Part shown: one piece after another, positions 15,496 through 21,842 of the stretch
Position numbering within the stretch: position 1 is the first letter of the stretch
Layout of the letters: each line of letters begins with the position of its first letter
Assembly: GCA_038241255.1 (NCBI GenBank)
Contig: JBBRFW010000059.1
Span: 1-21,842, forward strand
Direction: 5' to 3'
From: Schlegelella_A sp038241255
Lineage (GTDB): Bacteria; Pseudomonadota; Gammaproteobacteria; Burkholderiales; Burkholderiaceae_C
Length of the DNA: 21,842 bases
The notes under the pieces: model-generated
What the model was told of the DNA's origin: nothing
Seen by the model: the letters and a program-made list of their open reading frames with translations, nothing else
Database searches by the model: none
Program-made: the position numbers and the translations under genes

Positions 15496-16995
15496 ATGAA
15501 GTTGAACCCATTGAGCGCAGCGCTGGTCGGCGCCGGCATCGCCGTCGTCGGGACCGCCGGCGCGATCGACCTGCCCCATTGGCTCAAGGGCGACACCGCC
15601 GTGATCGCCCAGGCGCCGCCGCAAGCCGCGCCCGCCGAGCGCGTGGTCCCGCCGGCGCCGCTGGCCCTGTCCCCGGGTCAGGTGCCGAACTACCGCGCGA
15701 TCGTCAAGCAATCGGCGCCCGCCGTCGTCGGCGTCACCGTCGAAGGCGTCCACAAGACCTCGCTCGAGGACCAGGGGCTGCCTCCCGGCGTCGAGGACGA
15801 CCCGTTCTTCAAGTTCTTCAAGGGCGTTCCCGGACTGGGCCAGCGCGGCCGGCAGAACCCGTCGACCCCGTTCAAGGGCTTGGGCTCGGGCTTCATCATC
15901 AGCTCCGACGGCCTGATTCTCACCAACGCGCACGTTGTCCGTGAGGCGAAGGACGTTACCGTCAAGCTGAGCGATCGCCGCGAGTACACGGCCAAGGTTC
16001 TCGGCGTCGACACCGCGACCGACATCGCGGTGCTGCGCGTCGATGCAAAGGACCTGCCTGTGGTTCGCCTCGGCGACCCGCGCAACCTCGAGGTCGGCGA
16101 CCCGGTGCTCGCGATCGGCGCGCCCTATGGTCTCGAGCAGACGGCGACCTCGGGCATCGTCAGCGCCAAGGGCCGCTCGCTGCCCGGCGATGCCGTGGTG
16201 CCCTTCATCCAGACCGACGCGGCGGTGAACCCCGGCAACTCCGGCGGCCCGCTGTTCGACGGCACCGGCTCGGTGGTCGGCATCAATTCGCAGATCTATT
16301 CGAGGAGCGGCGGCTTCCAGGGCGTCTCGTTTGCGATCCCCATCAACGTCGCGCTGAAGGTCAAGGACCAGATCGTCGCCACCGGCAAGGCGCAGCATGG
16401 GCGCCTGGGCGTGACGGTGCAGGACCTGAACCAGTCGCTCGCCGATTCCTTCGGCCTGAAGCGCGTCGACGGCGCGCTGGTGTCGAACGTTGCGCCCGAC
16501 AGCGCCGCGGCTGCCGCCGGTCTGAAATCCGGTGACGTGATCACCGAGGTCAACGGCGAGGCCGTGACCCGCTCCGGCACGCTGTCGAGCCTGATCGGCA
16601 TGTCGGCGCCGGGCGAGCACGTCAAGCTCAAGGTCTGGCGCGATCACGCCGAGCGCACGATCGATGCTCGCCTCGGCGGCGGCGAGAAGGAGGGCAAGCA
16701 GATCGCCGACGCTGGCGCTGCCGGCGAGCGGGGCGCCCTCGGCCTGACGCTGCGCCCGCTCAGCCGCGACGAGAAGCGGGAGGCCAAGGTCGAGGCCGGC
16801 CTCGTCGTCGAGGACGTCGACGGTGCCGCGGAGCGTGCCGGCATCGTCGCCGGCGACGTGCTGCTCGCCATCAACGGCAAGCCGGTGCAATCGATCGACG
16901 AAGTGAAGCGCGTGATGGCGTCGAAACCGAAGAGCGTCGCACTGCTTGTCCAGCGCGACGGCGAGAAGATCTTCGTGCCGGTCAAGATCGGCTGA
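15496..16995 (+). CDS. Do-family periplasmic serine protease (DegP/MucD-like)
   Basis: A 499-residue envelope quality-control protease/chaperone. The N-terminus (about 5-24) is a signal peptide or anchor, followed by a Pro/Ala linker. The trypsin-like domain (about 63-295) has the catalytic triad H146 (TNAHVV), D176 (TDIAVL) and S249 (NPGNSGGP). Two PDZ domains follow, at about 305-385 and 412-495. A long loop around 85-125, which includes DDPFFKFF, is typical of Do proteases. TGGAGA is about seven bases before the ATG. It lies downstream of a terminator and has its own promoter region with four regulator-like repeats. DegP, DegQ and MucD cannot be told apart here; two PDZ domains fit all three. 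Confidence 0.95.
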   Translation: MKLNPLSAALVGAGIAVVGTAGAIDLPHWLKGDTAVIAQAPPQAAPAERVVPPAPLALSPGQVPNYRAIVKQSAPAVVGVTVEGVHKTSLEDQGLPPGVEDDPFFKFFKGVPGLGQRGRQNPSTPFKGLGSGFIISSDGLILTNAHVVREAKDVTVKLSDRREYTAKVLGVDTATDIAVLRVDAKDLPVVRLGDPRNLEVGDPVLAIGAPYGLEQTATSGIVSAKGRSLPGDAVVPFIQTDAAVNPGNSGGPLFDGTGSVVGINSQIYSRSGGFQGVSFAIPINVALKVKDQIVATGKAQHGRLGVTVQDLNQSLADSFGLKRVDGALVSNVAPDSAAAAAGLKSGDVITEVNGEAVTRSGTLSSLIGMSAPGEHVKLKVWRDHAERTIDARLGGGEKEGKQIADAGAAGERGALGLTLRPLSRDEKREAKVEAGLVVEDVDGAAERAGIVAGDVLLAINGKPVQSIDEVKRVMASKPKSVALLVQRDGEKIFVPVKIG

Positions 16996-17016
16996 CATAC
17001 CGGGCCTTTTCGATCC

Positions 17017-17051
17017 CGCGCCCGCTCGCTGCCCCGCAGCGACCGGGCGCG
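17017..17051 (+). terminator. Terminator after the Do protease
   Basis: A long stem: CGCGCCCG, one C:C mismatch, TCGCTGC, loop CCC, then the complementary arms GCAGCGA and CGGGCGCG, followed by TCTTCG. It starts about 20 nt after the stop codon and is the strongest hairpin in the gap. Confidence 0.7.
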
Positions 17052-17129
17052 TCTTCGTGGACTCGGCGAGGCCGACTGTGGCGCGGTGGCACTCGGCGTG
17101 AACTAATTTCCGCTTGCGCCTCGGCGTTT

Positions 17130-17147
17130 CCCCCCCATTCGCGGGGG
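17130..17147 (+). promoter_or_regulatory. C/G-tract inverted repeat upstream of the rhodanese fusion
   Basis: CCCCCCC-ATTCGC-GGGGG gives a 5-bp C:G dyad with a six-base centre, about 55 nt before the start codon. C-tract/G-tract dyads are the operator form of the CsoR/RcnR/CstR family; no such repressor gene is visible here, so this is a weak suggestion. Confidence 0.3.
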
Positions 17148-17162
17148 TGCGCCTTAAGCTTC

Positions 17163-17196
17163 GCAGGTTTGTCGCGTCGCGCGACGCCTGCAGGAG
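17163..17196 (+). promoter_or_regulatory. Leader hairpin abutting the ribosome binding site
   Basis: GCAGG (17163-17167) pairs with CCTGC (17187-17191), and inside it GTCGCG (17171-17176) pairs with CGCGAC (17180-17185) around TCG. The ribosome binding site AGGAG follows immediately (17192-17196). The structure could tune translation of the fusion gene. Confidence 0.4.
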
Positions 17197-17202
17197 CACT
17201 CC

Positions 17203-18444
17203 ATGGCGTTCTTCCCCTTGTCGGCCCGCGCCACCGCGCAGGCGCTTTTCTTCGCGCTGTCGCTCGGCGCCGGAGCGGCCGCCGCGGCCGAGATCCACGT
17301 GCTCCTCGGCGTGGACCCTGCAGATGCAACCGGCGACGTGCTGCTGAGCGCCTCGCTCGCCCCGGCGCAATCGCTGACCCGGGCCACCGGCTCGCGCACG
17401 ACGATCACGCAAACCTCGACCATGGCCGAGGTGATGCGCGCGAGCCGGACGGTCGAGAACGAGATCATCATCGCCCCGGCGCACGTCACCGCCTCGGCGA
17501 TCCTGCACGCGTACCAGCTGCTCGCGACCAGCGGCCAGGAACAGACGTATGCGCTGGTCGCAAAGAACGGCATCGACTCGGTTGACAAGCTCGTCGGCAA
17601 GCGCCTCTACCTGCCGCAGCAGGATTCGCTGCGCAGCTACATGGCCAAGGGCCTGCTCACCGAGTCGGGCCTGAAGCTCGGCCAGTTCTCGAGGGTCACC
17701 TACGGCAACACCAGCGGCGGCGGCCTGGTGGCGCTCTCATTCGACATGGCCGACGTCACCGTCGCCGACGAGACCCAGGCCAAGGACTGGATCACCCAGC
17801 ACCCGGGGCTGGCGCGCATCCTAAAGACGACGCGGCCGGTGCCGGGCGGCATGAACATGGTCGTCCGCAAGGACTTCTGCGCGGTCGAGTGCGGCCGTCT
17901 CGGCGAGTGGGTCAATTCGCCGGACGGCGCGATCCCCGGCGTCGGACGCTTCCGGATGGCGTCGGCCGACGCTGGCCGGCAGTTCACTTACGTCGCCTCG
18001 CTCGGCATCGCCACCCCGGAGACGATGGCCGGAGTGACCCGAGTCACGGCCGAGCAGGTCGCCGATCTGGCCAAGCAGGGCGTGACCATCGCCGACACGC
18101 GCTCGCTGAAGGAGTACGAAAACGAGCATGTGCGCGGCGCCGTGCTCGCCTCCTACGTCGAGAAGAGCCTGAAGGAGATCGACTTCGACGCCAAGAAGGA
18201 CGACTTCAGCGCGCTCAAGAATTTGCCCAAGGACAAGCCGATCGTCTTCCTCTGCAACGGCCCGGAATGCTGGAAGTCGTACAAGGCGTCGCGGGCAGCG
18301 GCGACCGAGGGCTACACCAAGATCTACTGGTTCCGCGGCGGCATGCCCGAGTGGCGCGAGAAGCGCCTGCCTGTCGAAGGCACGGCGGGCGCCGCGCTCG
18401 CGGGGCCGTCGAGCCGCGGCAAGACCGTCGCTGCGGCGCGCTGA
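17203..18444 (+). CDS. Periplasmic binding protein (PhnD-like) fused to a rhodanese domain
   Basis: A 413-residue exported protein with two modules. A signal peptide (about 1-29, ending AAAAAE) leads to a binding-protein-like domain (about 30-270) similar to the phosphate/phosphonate PhnD type, with GNTSGGG at 168-174 and a CxxxC pair at C226/C230. A single-domain rhodanese follows (about 278-392): TIADTRSLKEYENEHVRGA matches the N-terminal rhodanese signature and the active-site loop begins at C351 in FLCNGPECWKSYKA, with C356 also in the loop. YWFRGGMPEW is the usual C-terminal rhodanese motif. Rhodaneses transfer or carry sulfane sulfur; what the binding module captures is unknown. AGGAG is six bases before the ATG. 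The gene stands alone after a terminator. The domain assignment is firm for rhodanese and moderate for the binding module. Confidence 0.88.
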   Translation: MAFFPLSARATAQALFFALSLGAGAAAAAEIHVLLGVDPADATGDVLLSASLAPAQSLTRATGSRTTITQTSTMAEVMRASRTVENEIIIAPAHVTASAILHAYQLLATSGQEQTYALVAKNGIDSVDKLVGKRLYLPQQDSLRSYMAKGLLTESGLKLGQFSRVTYGNTSGGGLVALSFDMADVTVADETQAKDWITQHPGLARILKTTRPVPGGMNMVVRKDFCAVECGRLGEWVNSPDGAIPGVGRFRMASADAGRQFTYVASLGIATPETMAGVTRVTAEQVADLAKQGVTIADTRSLKEYENEHVRGAVLASYVEKSLKEIDFDAKKDDFSALKNLPKDKPIVFLCNGPECWKSYKASRAAATEGYTKIYWFRGGMPEWREKRLPVEGTAGAALAGPSSRGKTVAAAR

Positions 18445-18449
18445 GCGTC

Positions 18450-19551
18450 GTTCATCGCGAGCGCCGGTCCTGTCGCGAAGCCGGAGCGCTCAGGCTCGGG
18501 CCGCAGCTCGAGGACGCGTTCGCCCTGCTCGCTTTTGAGCCAGAGCCGGCCGCGGATCCGGTTGCCATCGGGATCGATCGTGCCGCGCGGCGCGCCGGTG
18601 TCGATCGGCTCGGCGCCATCGGACGGGTCGACGTGCGCCGGACGGCAGGATGCGGCGCGGCCCGGGTGGCTCATCGAGCGACGATTCGTCGCGCTGCAGG
18701 ACGTCGTCGCCGCGATAGAAGACGCGATCCAGCGGCTGACTCGAAACGCAGCTGTCAGAACTTGCGGTGCTGCTGCCAGTCGGCGTCGTCTCGACGTCGA
18801 TGGCATTGCCGGCGCCACGCAGGCTCTCGCCCTTGTGCTCGATCGTCTAGACGGCAACCTCGCCTTCGTGCGCCGTCGTCGCGCCATCCTTGCCCATGCT
18901 CGCGCGCCAGCGGCCGGCCAGGCTCGCCGCCTTCTGCTCCTGCCAGCGCCAGACCGCGACGCCGCTGCCGAGGATGAGCACGGCGTGCCGAGGAGCGCGA
19001 GCCGACGGCCGCTGGTCCCGCTCGCCGCCGCCCCGAGCGCGGCCAGCGGCAAAGGCGCCGACCGGGCGATGCGGGCGTCGTGCGCGGCACCAGACGATCA
19101 CGCGCAGGTCGTCGCTGCGGCGTGCCAGGTCCTCGCGCCAGTCGAGGCGCGCAGGCGCCGCCAGGTGCGCTCGGCGTGCTGGTCGAAAGGGGCGGCAGCG
19201 CGGCGGCCGTCGGCGTCTGGGCGACGCCGTCGCACATCAGCGGAATCACGTGGGCGTTGGCCGCGATCGCCGCGGCGAGCTCGTCGCGCACCGGTCGTCC
19301 TCGCGCTTGATGCAGCGCTCGCCGGCGTTGTCGCGCGCGGCGAGACGGCTCGGAGTGACCGGGACGAGCACGATGGGAGAGTCGTGAAGCGCGCGCGCGA
19401 TCTCGTCGCGCCAGCGGCTGCCCGACGCCAGGTCTTACGTGTCGAGAAAGGTCTCCTCCTGGCCGAACATTGCGTCGAGATCGCGCGACCGGGCGGTCGC
19501 CTTGTCGGCGCCGTCGCTGGTTTGATAGATGATGGAGACGCGAGCGGTCAT
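18450..19551 (-). pseudogene. Decayed TIR-domain membrane protein
   Basis: Pieces of one protein can be read across all three minus-strand frames. From the ATG at 19551: VSIIYQTSDG, then MFGQEETFLDT, an in-frame TAA (19435-19437), DLASGSRWRDEIARALHDSP and IVLVPVTPSRLAA, a TIR-domain pattern. Frame changes near 19292, 19190 and 19147 reconnect VRDELAAAIAANAHVIPLM and DWREDLARRSDDLR. A membrane segment (AVLILGSGVAVW) then leads to a C-terminal domain (SLAGRWRASMGKDG, TIEHKGESLRG, IRGRLWLKSEQGERVLELRP) broken by TAG (18847-18849), a shift near 18790 and TGA (18755-18757). With at least six lesions this is a pseudogene, not a single error. The 3' end is uncertain and may have run into the converging rhodanese gene. 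TIR domains of bacteria often cleave NAD+; this copy cannot. It starts ten bases after the kynA stop. Confidence 0.75.
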
Positions 19552-19561
19552 CGATCGGGGG

Positions 19562-20419
19562 CTAGAGGTCGGTCCGCAGCTTCCATATTTCCGGGAAGAG
19601 GACAACGTCGAGCATTTTCCGCAGGTAGCTGACGCCGCCGGTGCCTCCGGTGCCGCGCTTGAAGCCGATCACTCGCTCGACCGTCGTCACGTGGCGAAAG
19701 CGCCAAAGGCGGAACATGTCCTCGAGGTCGGTCAGCTCCTCGCCGAGCTGATAGAGGTCCCAATGCGCGTCGGGGTCGCGGTAGACCTTGAGCCACGCCT
19801 GCTCGACGCCCTCGTCGGCGGCGTACGGCACGGCCCAGTCGCGCTCGACGTGGCTCGCCGGCACCGGCAGGCCGCGCCGCGCGAGCAGACGCAGCGCCTC
19901 GTCGTAGAGGGAGGGGGCATCGTGTGCCGCCTGCACCTGCGCCAGCAGGTCGGCGCGGTGCGAGTGCGGCGTCAACATCGCCGCGTTCTTGTTGCCGAGC
20001 ATGAACTCGATCTGCCGATACTGCCAGCTCTGGAAGCCGCTGCTCGAGGCCAGCGAGGGGCGGATCGTCGAATACTCCGGCGGCGTCATCGTCGCCAGCA
20101 CGTCCCAGGCGTGCACCATCTGCTCCATGATCTTGCTGACGCGCGCCAGCATCTTGAACGCGCGCTGCAAGTGGTCGCCGGCGACGGCGCCGATCGCCGC
20201 GCGCAGCTCGTGCAGGAGCAGCTTCATCCAGAGCTCGGTCACCTGGTGCTGGACGATGAACAGCATCTCGTCGTGGGCGCCCGAGCGCAGGTGCTGCGCG
20301 CCGAGCAGCTCGTCGAGGTGAAGGTAGTCGCCGTAGCTCATGGCGCGGCTGAAATCGAGCTTCGCGGGCTCGTCGGCGGCGATCGCGGCCGCAGGCGACG
20401 GCGGGTCCGTGTCGCTCAT
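19562..20419 (-). CDS. kynA: Tryptophan 2,3-dioxygenase
   Basis: A 285-residue cytosolic haem enzyme that opens the indole ring of L-tryptophan to N-formylkynurenine, the first step of the kynurenine pathway. The length fits the bacterial family. Key residues by comparison with the Xanthomonas enzyme: F54 and H58 in EMLFIVQHQ, Y116 and R120 in YSTIRPSL, S127, the proximal haem ligand H243 in RFRHVTTVERV, and T257 in GTGGTGG. The C-terminus SYLRKML...FPEIWKLR is diagnostic. The start at 20419 overlaps the kynU stop by one base (TGATG), so the two are co-translated. All catalytic residues are present. Confidence 0.97.
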   Translation of the reverse strand: MSDTDPPSPAAAIAADEPAKLDFSRAMSYGDYLHLDELLGAQHLRSGAHDEMLFIVQHQVTELWMKLLLHELRAAIGAVAGDHLQRAFKMLARVSKIMEQMVHAWDVLATMTPPEYSTIRPSLASSSGFQSWQYRQIEFMLGNKNAAMLTPHSHRADLLAQVQAAHDAPSLYDEALRLLARRGLPVPASHVERDWAVPYAADEGVEQAWLKVYRDPDAHWDLYQLGEELTDLEDMFRLWRFRHVTTVERVIGFKRGTGGTGGVSYLRKMLDVVLFPEIWKLRTDL

Positions 20420-21768
20420 CAGGTCACCTTGCCGCGACGTCCGTGGCGCGCATCGCGGTAGGCGCCGCTCGCGAGCACGTCGTGCAGCTGCGCGGCCGCA
20501 TCCCAGGCGTCGACGAAGCGCGTGTAGAGCGGCGTAAAGCCGAAGCGCAGCAGGTCACCCGAGAGGGCGAGGCCGGGCGCATCGACCGGATTGGTGGACG
20601 GCGCCTCGCCGGCCCGGAAGTCGCCGATGACGCCGCGCTCGATCAGCGCCTGCATGACGCGATAGCCGTCGGCGTGAGCGAAGCTCGCCTGGCTGCCGCG
20701 CGAGGCGGCGTCGCGCGGCGTCACGAGCACGAGCCCCAGCCCGACGCAGCGCTCCTCGACCTGTGCGATGAACAGCTCCGTCAGCGCGACCGACTTGGCG
20801 CGCAGCGCGGCGATGCCGCCGGCGCGCTCGGCGTCGGCGAAGACGTCGACGCCGCATTCGAGCGCGGCCATGGCCAGCACCGGCGGCGTGCCGCAGACGA
20901 AGCGGCCGATGCCGCCCGCCGGCCGGTACGCGGGCGCGAATTCGAACGGCGCGGCGTGGCCAAGCCAGCCCGACAGCGGCTGGCGCAGCTGCTCGCGGTC
21001 CATGCGCGCGGTGTGGCGCGGGTGGGCCCATAGAAACGCCGGCGCGCCCGGCCCGCCGTTCAGGTACTTGTAGCCGCAGCCGACGGCGAAGTCGGCATCG
21101 GCGCCGCGCAGGTCGAGCGGCACGGCCCCGGCCGAGTGCGCCAAGTCCCAGACGACGAGCGCGCCGGCGTCGTGGGCGGCACGCGTCGTCTCGGCGAGCG
21201 GGTGCATGCGGCCGCTGCGGTAGTTCACGTGGGTCAGCATCAGCACGGCGACGTCGTCTCGCAACGACTTGCCGACGCCCGCCGCGTCGACGAGTCGCAA
21301 GTCCAGCCCCTGCGACGCGGCAATGCTTTCGGCGATGTAGAGATCGGTCGGGAAGTTGCCGCGCTCGGAGAGGATGACGCGCCGCGCGGGCGCATCGGCG
21401 CGCTGCAGCGCGACGGCGGCGCTGAGCGTCTTGAACAGGTTGAGCGAGGTCGAGTCGCCGACGCACACCTCGCCGGCTCCCGCGCCGGCGAGCGGCGCGA
21501 TCTTGTCGCCGATGCGGCGCGAGAGGTCGATCCAGCGGGCGCCGTTCCAGCTGCGGATGAGCCCCTCGCCCCATTCGCGCTCGGCGACTTGCGCCAAGCG
21601 CGCCGCGGTCCGGCGCGGCAGGGCGCCGAGCGAGTTGCCGTCGAGATAGACGACGCCGCCCGGCAGCGCGAACTCGTCGCGCAGCGCGGCGAGCGGGTCG
21701 GCGCGATCAAGCGCGGCGCAAGCGTCGCGGCTGGCGACCGGTGGCGTCGCGGTGGCGATCTCTTCCAT
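20419..21768 (-). CDS. kynU: Kynureninase
   Basis: A 449-residue PLP-dependent enzyme that splits L-kynurenine into anthranilate and alanine. The PLP lysine is K234 in GCGYKYLNGGPG; WDLAHSAGAVP places the cofactor-binding D208. The N-terminal YLDGNSLGALPR and RSWNGARWIDL, and the C-terminal RFGFTPLYTRFVDAWDA, are typical of kynureninase. The length is slightly above the usual 415-420 because of an Ala-rich N-terminal extension of about 20 residues; a later start is possible but no better ATG is seen. It precedes kynA in the operon. The formamidase gene (kynB) is not in the window and may lie to the right. Confidence 0.96.
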   Translation of the reverse strand: MEEIATATPPVASRDACAALDRADPLAALRDEFALPGGVVYLDGNSLGALPRRTAARLAQVAEREWGEGLIRSWNGARWIDLSRRIGDKIAPLAGAGAGEVCVGDSTSLNLFKTLSAAVALQRADAPARRVILSERGNFPTDLYIAESIAASQGLDLRLVDAAGVGKSLRDDVAVLMLTHVNYRSGRMHPLAETTRAAHDAGALVVWDLAHSAGAVPLDLRGADADFAVGCGYKYLNGGPGAPAFLWAHPRHTARMDREQLRQPLSGWLGHAAPFEFAPAYRPAGGIGRFVCGTPPVLAMAALECGVDVFADAERAGGIAALRAKSVALTELFIAQVEERCVGLGLVLVTPRDAASRGSQASFAHADGYRVMQALIERGVIGDFRAGEAPSTNPVDAPGLALSGDLLRFGFTPLYTRFVDAWDAAAQLHDVLASGAYRDARHGRRGKVT

Positions 21769-21797
21769 GTCCGGCGCGACGGTAGCACCGGCGTCGG

Positions 21798-21827
21798 CGT
21801 CGTGGTGTCGGTTAGTCGCACACGACG
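21798..21827. promoter_or_regulatory. Interrupted inverted repeat upstream of kynU
   Basis: CGTCGTG (21798-21804) and CACGACG (21821-21827) are perfect inverted arms separated by 16 bases, 30-60 nt before the kynU start. The position fits an operator, for instance for the Lrp-type regulator KynR that controls kyn genes in other bacteria. The regulator is not seen here. Confidence 0.3.
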
Positions 21828-21842
21828 GGCGCGGTCGCTGCC

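Noticed and set aside
15442..17508. A 688-codon minus-strand frame opposite the Do protease
   Set aside because: Low-complexity Arg/Ala/Gly composition and complete overlap with an intact protease gene.
18755..19632. Several open frames of 80-365 codons in the 18.5-19.6 kb stretch read as independent genes
   Set aside because: Their recognisable parts form one TIR-type protein when joined across frames; individually they end in unrelated Arg/Ala-rich sequence.

Overview
The window is about 22 kb of very GC-rich DNA from a Gram-negative bacterium, most likely a betaproteobacterium of the order Burkholderiales. The basis is the gene families: an EttA-type ABC-F protein, a QseB/QseC-type two-component pair, a Do-family periplasmic protease, a PEP-CTERM protein, a membrane-anchored TAXI protein, a type II NADH dehydrogenase and a kynU-kynA pair. 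I see no tRNA, rRNA, CRISPR array, insertion sequence or integrase. Species cannot be read from the sequence alone.

Layout. 1-4.9 kb (+): ettA, then a large lipoprotein zinc metalloprotease with an intact HExxHxxGxxH site. 4.9-7.9 kb (-): two tiny secreted proteins flank a seven-TM GGDEF-EAL enzyme. Both small proteins carry a motif of the form LPxVxxxGKR, which looks like a TonB box, and their upstream regions align without gaps over 63 nt. 8.0-12.5 kb (-): a probable operon of TAXI-type binding protein, NDH-2 (ATGA overlap) and a three-domain Xaa-Pro aminopeptidase. 12.6-14.6 kb (+): response regulator and sensor kinase (GTGA overlap). 14.7-15.3 kb: a PEP-CTERM gene broken by an in-frame TGA. 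15.5-17.0 kb: a DegP/MucD-like protease, preceded by four TAA half-sites spaced exactly 11 bp apart. 17.2-18.4 kb: a periplasmic binding-protein/rhodanese fusion. 18.45-19.55 kb (-): a heavily decayed TIR-domain gene. 19.6-21.8 kb (-): kynA (tryptophan 2,3-dioxygenase) and kynU (kynureninase), overlapping as TGATG.

How the genes may work together. Several encode envelope functions: the lipoprotein protease, the Do protease with its possible two-component control, the PEP-CTERM protein, the small secreted proteins and the rhodanese fusion. kynU-kynA degrade tryptophan towards anthranilate; the formamidase step is not visible and may lie beyond the right edge.

The most promising undescribed item is the small-protein pair with TonB-box-like motifs and a shared promoter, flanking a c-di-GMP enzyme. 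Next are the four-repeat regulator site before the Do protease, the binding-protein/rhodanese fusion with a hairpin next to its ribosome binding site, and the TIR relic attached to the kynurenine operon. All coordinates, motif positions and base counts were read by eye; no homology search was run.
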